Origin: Telluribacter sp035998675
Lineage (GTDB): Bacteria; Bacteroidota; Bacteroidia; Cytophagales; Spirosomataceae
Length of the DNA stretch: 64,000 bases
Direction: 5' to 3'
Assembly: GCF_035998675.1 (NCBI RefSeq)
Contig: NZ_DASYHI010000005.1
Coordinates: 1-64,000, forward strand
In this document: positions 28,591 to 36,720 of the stretch, one piece after another
Numbering within the stretch: the stretch's first letter is position 1
How the letters are laid out: each line of letters opens with the position of its first letter
Notes under the pieces: model-generated
Database searches by the model: none
What the model saw: the letters and a program-made list of their open reading frames with translations, nothing else
Told to the model about the DNA's origin: nothing
Position numbers and translations under genes: made by a program

Positions 28591-28624
28591 TTTGCCTGAC
28601 ACATAATTTAAAAAAGTACCTTTG
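28591..28624 (+). promoter_or_regulatory. Candidate Bacteroidota promoter upstream of the histidine kinase
   Basis: TTTG at 28591-28594 and TACCTTTG at 28617-28624 match the -33 TTTG and -7 TAnnTTTG elements with a 22-base spacer, slightly long for the consensus. It would give a leader of about 195 bases before the ATG at 28828. Confidence 0.4.
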
Positions 28625-28827
28625 CGTTGCTGATTTATTTTGAGGCGATGAATTAAAAAGTAACTCCATTACGCCAAAGCGGCAACAAAAGGACCCTTCC
28701 CAAAGTTAAGTGGGAGCACTTGACGTATACAAGCCACAGGAAGCAGTAGAAAGTACCCGGGTACTACAAAACTTTGGAAATCATTAGCAATTAACTTTCA
28801 CTTAACTTTTCTATTGAAAATCTTTAC

Positions 28828-30009
28828 ATGAGCGAAGAAGAAGAAATGGACAATGCTGCAGCACGACCCATTGCCATCGAAGAACAGTTTCGCATCATGG
28901 CTGATACGGCCCCGGTGATGATATGGATTTCCGGAACGGATAAACTATGCTATTTCTTTAATCAGGGGTGGCTGAATTTTACCGGACGCAGTATGCAGGA
29001 GGAATACGGAAATGGATGGGCCGAAGGCGTTCATCCTGATGATTTTGATCGCTGCCTGCATATTTACATCAGCCATTTTGATCAGCAAAAAGAATTTAAA
29101 ATGGATTACCGCCTCCGCAGGTACGATGGGACTTACCGCTGGATTCTGGACCACGGGGTACCGCGCTACACCGCTACCGGCGAGTTTGCGGGATTTATTG
29201 GCTCCTGTGTGGACATAGAAGAGAAAAAGCAGGTTGAGGAGAATCTGGAAAAGATAGTACTCCAAAGGACCAGGGAACTCCAGCAGGCTATTAACGAACT
29301 GCAACGATCGAATAAAGAACTGGAACAGTTTGCCTACGCAGCTTCTCATGACCTGAAAGAGCCAGTGCGGAAAATACTGATTTACAGCGAATCTATCCTT
29401 TCCGGCCCCAATACTTCGGAAAAGTCGGTGGCTAAAATTCAGGATGCGGCCCGGAGAATGACAGCCTTAATGGACAATCTTCTGGATCTTTCCAAAGTGG
29501 TACGGGATGAGAAATTATTCCGGGAGGTGGATCTGAACGAAGTACTTAGTGAGGTGAAAAATGATCTGGAACTATCTATCGCTGAAAAAGGGGCCCTGGT
29601 AACCAATGATAAGCTCCCCACCATCAAGGCCATTCCGGCGCAGATGCGGCAGCTTTTTCTAAACTTAATGAGCAACGCCCTCAAATACAGCAAAGAAAGT
29701 ATTTCTCCGAAGGTCCATATTTCAGCAGACATAGTTCAAAGCCCGAATCGGAATGTTTCATACACGTTTGATCCAGGGAAAAGATACGTGGAAATAAAAG
29801 TGGCGGATAATGGTATTGGCTTTGAGCCTCAGTTTTCAGAAAAAATCTTCGCTATTTTTCAGCGGCTCCATTCAGCAGAAAAGTTTCCGGGAACGGGCAT
29901 TGGGCTGGCTCTATGCAAAAAAGTGGTGCAAAACCACGAAGGAGAAATCTTTGCTGAATCAAGTGTGGGCAAAGGGGCTACTTTCCGGATTATATTGCCG
30001 CAGGTGTAG
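28828..30009 (+). CDS. Cytoplasmic PAS-domain sensor histidine kinase
   Basis: A 393-residue protein without signal peptide or membrane helices. A PAS fold spans about residues 20-135 (PVMIWISGTDKLCYFFNQGWLNFTG, with PAC YRLRRYDGTYRWILDHGVPRY). A short coiled coil follows (about 135-168), then HisKA with the phosphorylated His in FAYAASHDLKEPVR (His174). The ATPase domain has the N box LFLNLMSNALKYS, G1 VADNGIGFEP and G2 GTGIGLALCKKVV. No receiver domain or response-regulator gene is nearby, so it is an orphan kinase. Its place between the permease and binding-protein genes of a sugar importer suggests that it senses a related intracellular signal, but this is inference. Confidence 0.9.
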   Translation: MSEEEEMDNAAARPIAIEEQFRIMADTAPVMIWISGTDKLCYFFNQGWLNFTGRSMQEEYGNGWAEGVHPDDFDRCLHIYISHFDQQKEFKMDYRLRRYDGTYRWILDHGVPRYTATGEFAGFIGSCVDIEEKKQVEENLEKIVLQRTRELQQAINELQRSNKELEQFAYAASHDLKEPVRKILIYSESILSGPNTSEKSVAKIQDAARRMTALMDNLLDLSKVVRDEKLFREVDLNEVLSEVKNDLELSIAEKGALVTNDKLPTIKAIPAQMRQLFLNLMSNALKYSKESISPKVHISADIVQSPNRNVSYTFDPGKRYVEIKVADNGIGFEPQFSEKIFAIFQRLHSAEKFPGTGIGLALCKKVVQNHEGEIFAESSVGKGATFRIILPQV

Positions 30010-30132
30010 CAGTACTCCCGCTTCCTGATACCCCGGTTTTTAAAATCCATTATGCTCTCTGATTTGTAAAAAATACTCCCGGCTGCCCCAGTCAACTCCT
30101 TTGCGAAAACAGGGGTAAATCGTATAAAACTT

Positions 30133-30140
30133 TATCTTTG
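30133..30140 (+). promoter_or_regulatory. Candidate -7 promoter box of the binding-protein gene
   Basis: TATCTTTG matches TAnnTTTG and lies 77 bases before the ATG at 30217. The nearest upstream TTTG (30100-30103) is 29 bases away, too far for the usual spacing, so the -33 element is missing or different. Confidence 0.3.
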
Positions 30141-30216
30141 GCTTGTATACCGGCTACCTGGTCGGGAATAGGTGCCATTTTGCCTTTTTTATCTAAATTA
30201 ACCCGTATCTCGTACC

Positions 30217-31158
30217 ATGAAAAGTACCCCTTCTATTCTTCTTCAGATTAGCATTCTGTTCCTGGGCCTTGCCATAGCAGGCTGCAACCAATCCGGCGAC
30301 ACGGGCGGACAAGACAAAGTTGTAGTAGGCGTATCCATGCTGAGTATGCAGAATGAATTTATCGTGAACGTGGCCGATGAAATAGAAAAGAAGGCGGAAG
30401 AAATGGGCGTGGAACTGATCACGGTCGACGCCGAGCGCTCGGCGCTGAAGCAGATCGAACAGGTCGAAAGCTTCATTGCCCAGGGCGTGGACGCCATCAT
30501 CATGAATCCCTGCGAGGTAGAGGCCAGTTCACCGGCGGTTGCCAAAGCTTTGGCCGCCAAGGTACCTATCATCAACGTCAACTCCGCCACCAGCGCCACA
30601 CCTACCGCCTTCATCGGCTCCGACGACGTGGAGTCGGGCCGGATAGCCATGGAGTACATTGCTCAACGGCTGGGTGGTAAAGGCAATGTTATCATGATTC
30701 ACGGGTACATGGGCCAGGCCGCCCAAATTCAGCGGGAGCAGGGCGCGCGCGAAGTACTCAGCAAGTACCCCGGTCTGAAACTCATTGCCCACCAGACCGG
30801 CGAATGGGACCGCGCCAAGGCCATGTCGCTCACCGAAAACTGGATTCAGTCGTACGGCGGACAAATCAACGCCGTGTTTGCCCATAATGACGAGATGGGT
30901 ATGGGAGCCGTAAAGGCCCTCGGCGACGCCGGTATGAAGGACAAGGTAGTAGTAGTCAGTATTGATGCCATTCCGGATGCGCTGCAGGCCGTGAAGAAAG
31001 GTACCCTCGACGCCACCGTTTTTCAAAATGCCGAGCAACAGGGTTCCCAGGCCATCGAAACGGCCATTAAAATCGTAAAAGGTCAACCTTATGACCAACA
31101 GGTACTGGTACCTTTTCAATTGGTGACGAAGGAGAATGTGGGCCAGTATATGAAGTAG
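30217..31158 (+). CDS. Sugar ABC transporter substrate-binding lipoprotein (RbsB type)
   Basis: A 313-residue lipoprotein (lipobox AIAGC-N at about residue 22). The mature part is a type I periplasmic binding protein: VVVGVSMLSMQNEFIVNVADEIEKKAEEMG, then VDAIIMNPCEVEASSPAV, FIGSDDVESGRIAMEYIA, VFAHNDEMGMGAVKAL and VVSIDAIPDAL. The N-D-E-M-G-M-G and V-S-I-D segments are the usual sugar-contact regions of ribose- or inositol-binding proteins. It delivers the ligand to the permease at 27605-28588. It has its own upstream region and a strong hairpin after the stop, so it is probably expressed at a higher level than the ATPase and permease. Confidence 0.93.
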   Translation: MKSTPSILLQISILFLGLAIAGCNQSGDTGGQDKVVVGVSMLSMQNEFIVNVADEIEKKAEEMGVELITVDAERSALKQIEQVESFIAQGVDAIIMNPCEVEASSPAVAKALAAKVPIINVNSATSATPTAFIGSDDVESGRIAMEYIAQRLGGKGNVIMIHGYMGQAAQIQREQGAREVLSKYPGLKLIAHQTGEWDRAKAMSLTENWIQSYGGQINAVFAHNDEMGMGAVKALGDAGMKDKVVVVSIDAIPDALQAVKKGTLDATVFQNAEQQGSQAIETAIKIVKGQPYDQQVLVPFQLVTKENVGQYMK

Positions 31159-31162
31159 CCGG

Positions 31163-31216
31163 TTGGAAGCTAACCCGTGCCACGGTTTCAAACCATGGCA
31201 CGGGTCAGCTTCTAAC
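31163..31216. terminator. Long hairpin after the binding-protein gene
   Basis: GGAAGCT.ACCCGTGCCA.GGTTT pairs with AAACC.TGGCACGGGT.AGCTTC around a short loop, giving more than 20 bp with few mismatches. There is no clear T run. It contains the CCGTGCCACGG-like palindrome also seen at 40632-40660, so it may be part of a small repeat family. Confidence 0.65.
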
Positions 31217-31252
31217 TGCTCCGCTACCGCCAGTTTGCAACCTCCGCTACGG

Positions 31253-31284
31253 CCAGTCTGTGACCGCGCGGCGTCCGCTGGTGG
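31253..31284. repeat. REP-like repeat, left arm, overlapping the RAYT start
   Basis: These 32 bases (CCAGTCTG...GCTGGTGG) are the reverse complement of 31849-31880 with two or three mismatches. The RAYT start codon (GTG at 31260) lies inside the repeat. A half-copy (CCGCTACCGCCAGTTTGCAA) precedes it by about 23 bases. Confidence 0.8.
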
Positions 31285-31808
31285 TAAAAGAGGGTGGGGT
31301 ATATTTTGTCACCATGACCGTTGTCGGCTGGATTGATCTGTTTACTCGCAAGGAGTATCGGGATATTTTCCTCGAAAGCGTACGCTACTGCCAGAAAGAA
31401 AAAGGTTTGGTTGTATATGCCTGGTGCATCATGTCTAACCATATTCACCTAATCTTAAGAGCGGAAGAGGAGAATCTTTCGGATGTAATTCGTGATCTTA
31501 AAAAGTTTACGAGCAAAAAGTTTTTTGCTGCTATTGAGGCGAATCCGGAAGAAAGTCGACGCAATTGGATGCTCGCCATATTTCGTAAGAGTGGTGAGTT
31601 CAACAATAATAACGTTAATTTTCAGGTGTGGCAGCAGCACAATCAGCCCATTGAATTGTATTCGCCTGCTGTACTCGAACAAAAGCTTAATTATATTCAC
31701 GAAAACCCCGTGAAAGCGGGCTGGGTAGAAAATTCGTGGGAATACCTGTACAGTAGCGCCCGTGATTATGCAGATCAAAAAGGATTACTGATGATTGAGT
31801 TGATTTAG
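31260..31808 (+). CDS. REP-associated tyrosine transposase (RAYT, Y1/HUH family)
   Basis: A 182-residue single-domain HUH nuclease. The N-terminus is RRPLVVKEGGVYFVTMTVVGWIDLFTR, the HUH motif is SNHIHLI (about residues 60-66), and the catalytic Tyr is expected in the C-terminal helix region (YIHENPVKAGWV / WEYLYSSARDY). These enzymes nick single-stranded DNA at REP palindromes. Near-identical 32-bp inverted repeats flank the gene at 31253-31284 and 31849-31880, as expected for RAYT substrates. The likely start is GTG 31260, inside the left repeat; the next ATG (31315) would delete the first beta strand. A partial second copy of its 3' end lies at 32636-32743. Confidence 0.85.
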   Translation: MTARRPLVVKEGGVYFVTMTVVGWIDLFTRKEYRDIFLESVRYCQKEKGLVVYAWCIMSNHIHLILRAEEENLSDVIRDLKKFTSKKFFAAIEANPEESRRNWMLAIFRKSGEFNNNNVNFQVWQQHNQPIELYSPAVLEQKLNYIHENPVKAGWVENSWEYLYSSARDYADQKGLLMIELI

Positions 31809-31848
31809 TATTTTGGATGCTACAGTCTTAGACTGTGATTATGTTTAG

Positions 31849-31880
31849 CCACCAGCGGACGTCGCGCGGTCGCAGACTGG
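31849..31880. repeat. REP-like repeat, right arm (copy 1)
   Basis: CCACCAGCGGACGTC...GACTGG is the inverted counterpart of 31253-31284 and nearly identical, in direct orientation, to 32784-32815. It lies 41 bases after the RAYT stop. Confidence 0.8.
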
Positions 31881-32046
31881 CGGCAGCAGAGGAAAACGAC
31901 CGCTTTCTTTACTGTTTTTAATTTTATCCCAACTACCCATATCAACAATTAGAAGTTTTAACAGCAGGGTATAAGGAAAGATATTGATAAAAAGGCATAT
32001 TTGACTATCAAATTACTTTTTAACCTTGATCTAGGTACCATTTATA

Positions 32047-32634
32047 ATGAGTAATAGCTCTAATTCTCAAAAATCAATAGAAGTAAGAACCTCTGTCGGA
32101 GGCATGAGTTCACTATTGGTTATGTTTCTAATTGGTGATTTCTTGTTCTTTTTTTGGGATATGGAAACAAATAGTTTAACATTACCAGCCTTTTTTCTTC
32201 ATTATGTTTCAGTTGTACCTATAATCTTCTTTGTAGTGCTCAATAGTATAACATTTTACCTTATATATAAAATTTTAGACCAAAAGGTAAAACTTAAAGT
32301 AAATAATGAAGGAATTTGGAACATAGAATATGGTCTTGTTCAATGGAGTAATATATTCTCTTTTCAAAGTGAAAGAGAATATATCCGCCCGGGAAATACA
32401 TACTTCTTAAAGCTTGTATTAAGAGATAATTCTGAAATTAACATTTCAGACAAAACAGCCATGTCTTCCAAAAGCATCTTGAAATATCTACCCCTAATTT
32501 CCCAGGAAGAAAATGTTTTGTCTATTAGTTACTATGATTTGGAAATGAGTGAACCCTTTCCAAAAGTCAGACGTATAGTAGAACACTATGCAGAAATGTA
32601 TAATATACTAGATTTGGGACACTTAAATGATTAA
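32047..32634 (+). CDS. AT-rich membrane protein with PH-like domain
   Basis: A 195-residue protein with two N-terminal membrane helices (SSLLVMFLIGDFLFFFW and FLHYVSVVPIIFFVVLNSITFYLI region, about residues 20-80). A soluble domain follows (NEGIWNIEYGLVQWSNIFSFQSERE, TYFLKLVLRDNSEINIS) that resembles bacterial PH-like domains seen behind two helices in STM3941-like proteins. Its base composition is much AT-richer than the neighbours, and GTAC occurs once in 588 bases. It lies between two copies of the RAYT 3' end, which suggests acquisition or duplication. The function is unknown. The stop is 1 base before the second RAYT fragment. Confidence 0.7.
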   Translation: MSNSSNSQKSIEVRTSVGGMSSLLVMFLIGDFLFFFWDMETNSLTLPAFFLHYVSVVPIIFFVVLNSITFYLIYKILDQKVKLKVNNEGIWNIEYGLVQWSNIFSFQSEREYIRPGNTYFLKLVLRDNSEINISDKTAMSSKSILKYLPLISQEENVLSISYYDLEMSEPFPKVRRIVEHYAEMYNILDLGHLND

Positions 32635-32635
32635 T

Positions 32636-32743
32636 AAGAACCCTGTTAAAGCGGGCTGGGTAGAAAACTCGTGGGAATACTTGTATAGTAGCGCCCGTGA
32701 TTATGCAGATCAAAAAGGATTACTATCGATTGAGTTGATTTAG
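32636..32743 (+). pseudogene. Duplicated C-terminal fragment of the RAYT
   Basis: Encodes KNPVKAGWVENSWEYLYSSA and the same ending as the RAYT (LLSIELI) with no start. It is part of a direct repeat of about 190 bp, at roughly 31701-31889 and 32637-32825, including the 3' non-coding part and the REP arm. Confidence 0.85.
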
Positions 32744-32783
32744 TATTTTGGATACTACAGTCATAGACTGTGATTATGTTTAG

Positions 32784-32815
32784 CCACCAGCGGACGCCGC
32801 GCGGTCGCAGACTGG
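32784..32815. repeat. REP-like repeat, right arm (copy 2)
   Basis: The same 32-base sequence as 31849-31880 with one difference (GCC for GTC), at the end of the duplicated RAYT tail. Confidence 0.8.
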
Positions 32816-32855
32816 CGGCAGCAGGTTTTTTTTATTACTATTAGTTTTCTTCACA

Positions 32856-34184
32856 ATGAGATATATCTGTATTCTGGCACTTGCCTTTTTTTGCCTGACC
32901 TCAACTATCCACGCACAGCAAAACCAGAATAATGTTTTCCCCGACGGCACCCCCATGTCCGACTGGTTTCTGGATTATACGAAAGTAAAACTGAGTAGTT
33001 TGGGAAAGCAGTTTGTCATTACTGACTTTGGTGTCAAACGGGATAGTACCCTGGTGCAGACGCGGGCTATTCAGAAAGCTATTGACGAAGCTGCCAGGCG
33101 GGGCGGAGGCGTAGTGGTAATCCCGAAGGGTACCTTCATGAGCGGAGCCCTTTTCTTCAAGCCCAAAACCCACTTGTACGTTTCCGAAGGAGCCAAACTG
33201 AAAGGCTCGGATAACATTGCGGACTATCCCAGCATGCCTTCGCGGATGGAAGGACAAAGCCTCGAGTACTTTCCGGCCCTGGTCAATGCCTACGGCGTGA
33301 ATGGATTTACCATATCGGGCAAAGGTACCCTGGATGGCAACGGACTCAAGTACTGGGAAGCTTTTTGGCAGCGGCGCAAGGAGAATCCGCAGTGTACCAA
33401 TCTGGAAGTAAGCCGGCCGCGGCTGGTCTTTATCTGGAACAGCAATGACGTGCAGGTACAGGACGTAAACCTGCACAATGCGGGTTTCTGGACCAGCCAC
33501 TACTACAAGTGCTCCAACGTAAAAATTCTAGATCTGCACATTTCTTCGCCCCATTCTCCGGTCAAAGCACCCAGCACCGATGCCATTGATATTGATGCCT
33601 GTACCAATGTGCTGATCAAGGGCTGCTACATGTCCGTCAACGACGACGCCATCGCGTTGAAGGGCGGCAAAGGTCCCTGGGCTGACACCGACTCTACCAA
33701 CGGGGCTAACAAAAATATCCTGATCGAGGACTGTGAATTTGGCTTTTGCCACGCGGCCCTGACCTGCGGAAGCGAAGCCATTCACAATAAAAATATCGTG
33801 ATGCGAAACTGCAACGTGCAGGAGGCCATGCGGGTATTGTGGCTCAAAATGCGCCCCGACACTCCTCAGAAGTATGAGTACATAAGGGTAGAAAATATTA
33901 CGGGTCAGGCCCATAGCCTGATCTACGTGAAGCCCTGGACACAATTCTTCGACCTGAAAGGCCGTAAGGAGGTACCTTTATCGTACTCGGAACACATTAC
34001 GCTGAAAAATATTGACATGAAATGTGCGGTTTTCTTTGACATCGCCATCACCGAATATGACAAATTAGCGCAATTCAGCTTTGAAAATTTGAAAATAGAA
34101 GCCAAAAACGGTACCTACAACAAGAGCATCATCAACGGCCTTACTTTTAAAAATGTGGTGGTGAATGGGAAACAGGTACATTGA
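32856..34184 (+). CDS. Glycoside hydrolase family 28 (polygalacturonase/rhamnogalacturonidase-like)
   Basis: A 442-residue exported protein (signal MRYICILALAFFCLTSTIHAQ). It has the pectin-lyase-like beta-helix of GH28: DFGVKRDSTLVQTRAIQKAIDEAARRGGGVVVIPKGTF at the start. The active-site region is STDAIDIDAC and VNDDAIALKGG (the paired Asp), then CHAALTCGSEAI in place of the GHG block and LWLKMRPD in place of RIK. These departures place it in the exo-acting or rhamnogalacturonidase-like subset. It acts in the periplasm on pectic oligosaccharides. It fits the rhamnosidase locus further right but stands alone here, next to the RAYT repeats. Confidence 0.88.
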   Translation: MRYICILALAFFCLTSTIHAQQNQNNVFPDGTPMSDWFLDYTKVKLSSLGKQFVITDFGVKRDSTLVQTRAIQKAIDEAARRGGGVVVIPKGTFMSGALFFKPKTHLYVSEGAKLKGSDNIADYPSMPSRMEGQSLEYFPALVNAYGVNGFTISGKGTLDGNGLKYWEAFWQRRKENPQCTNLEVSRPRLVFIWNSNDVQVQDVNLHNAGFWTSHYYKCSNVKILDLHISSPHSPVKAPSTDAIDIDACTNVLIKGCYMSVNDDAIALKGGKGPWADTDSTNGANKNILIEDCEFGFCHAALTCGSEAIHNKNIVMRNCNVQEAMRVLWLKMRPDTPQKYEYIRVENITGQAHSLIYVKPWTQFFDLKGRKEVPLSYSEHITLKNIDMKCAVFFDIAITEYDKLAQFSFENLKIEAKNGTYNKSIINGLTFKNVVVNGKQVH

Positions 34185-34215
34185 AGTTTGTTCCGCGGTC
34201 TGAGTACTTCGGAGA

Positions 34216-34254
34216 GAAAGCTCGTGGCAGTACCTGTACAGTAGTGCGCATGGT
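34216..34254 (+). pseudogene. Remnant of a RAYT C-terminus
   Basis: Translates as ESSWQYLYSSAHG, matching ENSWEYLYSSARD near the RAYT C-terminus. The rest is not recognisable. It lies just after the GH28 gene and is a third trace of RAYT activity within 3 kb. Confidence 0.55.
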
Positions 34255-34387
34255 GCCGTATATCAGGTAGCCTGTAAAATAGTAGGTGGTGTAGGGGCTT
34301 GGTTTACAGTAAAAAATACAAAAGTTTGCTTTAATACTACAAAGGCCGGCAAAGGAAAGCCCATCCTGGAATCACTATTATACTGGT

Positions 34388-36715
34388 ATGCGCAGGAAAC
34401 TATATGTATGGATTTGTATCGCGGCTGGTATTGTTTGTACTATACAGGCCTGTACGACAGGTTCTTCCGGACTGTCGGATGAATCGCTGCCCGACGAGGT
34501 AAGCTACAACTTCGACATTCGCCCCATCCTTTCCGATAAATGCTACGCCTGCCACGGCCCCGATGCCAACAAGCGGGAGGCCGGTTTACGGCTCGACATG
34601 GCCGACAGTGCGTATAAAGCGTTGGCCGATAATCCCAAAGCGCACGCTATTGTTCCCGGTAAGCCCGAACTTTCCGATGTCTTTCTCCGAATTTCCTCTC
34701 AGGATAGTACCTATCTCATGCCTCCGAAGGATTCCAACCTAAAACTGACGAAGCGGGAAATTGATTTGATCGAAAAGTGGATCAAACAGGGGGCCAAATA
34801 CGAAAAGCACTGGGCGTTTGTGGTACCTAAGAAACCCGCCATGCCCAACGTAAAAAATGAGGACTGGCCCCGCAACGAAATCGACTACTTTATCCTGCAA
34901 AGGCAGGAACAGGCGGGACTGAAGCCCAACGAAGAAGCCGACAAGGAACGCCTGCTGAAGCGGCTCAGTCTGGACCTGACCGGCCTGCCACCCAGCCTGA
35001 CGCTGATGGACCAGTTCCTGGCGGACGAGAGTCCCAAAGCCTACGAAAAAGCAGTAGATCAACTCTTGAAAAACCCCGCCTACGGGGAAAAGATGGCGCT
35101 GTACTGGCTGGATCTGGCCCGCTACGCCGACTCGCACGGCTACCAGGACGACGGCTACCGCACGCAATGGCCCTGGCGCGACTGGGTTATTCACGCCCTG
35201 AACAAAAACCTACCCTACGACCAGTTTGTGACCTGGCAGCTGGCGGGCGACCTGCTACCCAAGGCTGACGAACGGGTAGCCAAAGAACAGCTATTGGCTA
35301 CGGGCTTCAACCGAAACCATAAGATTACGGAAGAAGGTGGGGTGATTCCCGAAGAGTACCGCGTATCCTACGTCACCGACCGCACCGACCTGCTGGGCAA
35401 AGGACTGCTGGGTGTGACGGTAGAGTGCGCCCGTTGTCACGACCACAAGTACGATCCGTTCACGCAGAAAGAGTACTACCAGCTCTACGCTTTTTTTAAT
35501 AATGTAGAGGAAAAAGGAATAGAGTCGGTAATTGGCGGGCCCGAAACCTACGCCAAGAAACCGCTCATGGAAATCAGTAACGAAGACGTCAAAAGCATCC
35601 TGACCTTTATCAATAAACCCGATACCAACCGCCTGATCGTGTCGGTGATGGGGGATCTGGACACGCTTCGGAAAACGTTCATACTCAACCGGGGCGAGTA
35701 CGATAATCCGGGCGCGGAAGTGGAGGCCGGTACTCCAGCCTCTATTTTACCTTTTAGTACTAAGTACCCCAAAAACCGGCTGGGTCTGGCGCAGTGGATG
35801 TTCGACAAGAGCAATCCGCTCACTGCCCGGGTGGTGGTCAACCAGGTATGGCAGGAGTTATTCGGAAAGGGACTAGTCAAAACCTCCGGCGATTTTGGCA
35901 TGCAGGGCGACCTGCCCTCGCACCCCCAGCTACTTGACTGGCTGGCGGTTGATTTCCGGGAGCACGGCTGGGACATGAAGCGCCTGGTCAAACAGATGGT
36001 ACTTTCCGCTACCTACCGGCAGTCGGCGGTGATCACCGATGATGAGCTACGCGCCGATCCGGATAATATCTTGCTGGCGCGTGGACCACGCAATCGGCTC
36101 CACGCGGAGTTTATTAAAGACCTGGTACTATCCAGCAGCGGATTACTCAACAAAACCATTGGCGGTCCATCGGTAAAACCCTACCAGCCCGCCGGGCTAT
36201 GGGAGGGGGCTACCTCGGGGCGGGGGCTACTCTCTACCTACAATCAAGACCACGGTGGCGCGCTGTACCGACGAGGTATGTACACGCTGATCAAGCGTAC
36301 GGTACCACCGCCTTCCCTGGGTATATTCGACGCCAGCAATCGGGATCAGTGCGAAGTCAGGCGGTTAAAAACCAACACGCCTCTGCAGGCGCTGGTCATG
36401 ATGAACGACCCAACAGTACTGGAAGCCTCCCGGGTACTGGCTACGCGGCTGTTGCAGGAAAAGAGTGCTACACAGGACAAGATCAGCAAGGCCTTCCGGC
36501 TTATTGTGTGCCGGAAGCCGACCGAAAAAGAGCTCTCGGTACTTACTGCCTACTACGATAAAGAACTAAAAAAGCTGGATGTGACTACCGCCCAAAAAGC
36601 AGTGGCCGTAGGAGAGTATCCCCTGCCTTCCAACGTGAATAAACGGGTACTGGCGGCGCTGATGCGGGTAGTGAACAGCCTGTATAATCTGGAAGAAACC
36701 ATTACGAAAACCTAG
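34388..36715 (+). CDS. Planctomycete-type cytochrome / DUF1549 / DUF1553 lipoprotein
   Basis: A 775-residue lipoprotein (CTIQAC-T). Domains in order: PSCyt1-type heme domain with CYACH in ILSDKCYACHGPDANKREAG (about residues 50-56); DUF1549 (about 145-375), which contains a second CxxCH, CARCHDHKYDP; and DUF1553 (about 460-730) with NRLGLAQWMFDKSNPLTARVVVNQVW and NRDQCEVRRLKTNTPLQALVMMNDP. It is shorter than the usual 900-1,100 residues because the lectin-like insert is missing. The DUF1501 gene starts 5 bases downstream, the standard partner. Together they probably oxidise or hydrolyse a polymer-derived substrate in the periplasm; the real chemistry is unknown. Confidence 0.92.
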   Translation: MRRKLYVWICIAAGIVCTIQACTTGSSGLSDESLPDEVSYNFDIRPILSDKCYACHGPDANKREAGLRLDMADSAYKALADNPKAHAIVPGKPELSDVFLRISSQDSTYLMPPKDSNLKLTKREIDLIEKWIKQGAKYEKHWAFVVPKKPAMPNVKNEDWPRNEIDYFILQRQEQAGLKPNEEADKERLLKRLSLDLTGLPPSLTLMDQFLADESPKAYEKAVDQLLKNPAYGEKMALYWLDLARYADSHGYQDDGYRTQWPWRDWVIHALNKNLPYDQFVTWQLAGDLLPKADERVAKEQLLATGFNRNHKITEEGGVIPEEYRVSYVTDRTDLLGKGLLGVTVECARCHDHKYDPFTQKEYYQLYAFFNNVEEKGIESVIGGPETYAKKPLMEISNEDVKSILTFINKPDTNRLIVSVMGDLDTLRKTFILNRGEYDNPGAEVEAGTPASILPFSTKYPKNRLGLAQWMFDKSNPLTARVVVNQVWQELFGKGLVKTSGDFGMQGDLPSHPQLLDWLAVDFREHGWDMKRLVKQMVLSATYRQSAVITDDELRADPDNILLARGPRNRLHAEFIKDLVLSSSGLLNKTIGGPSVKPYQPAGLWEGATSGRGLLSTYNQDHGGALYRRGMYTLIKRTVPPPSLGIFDASNRDQCEVRRLKTNTPLQALVMMNDPTVLEASRVLATRLLQEKSATQDKISKAFRLIVCRKPTEKELSVLTAYYDKELKKLDVTTAQKAVAVGEYPLPSNVNKRVLAALMRVVNSLYNLEETITKT

Positions 36716-36720
36716 TCGGT

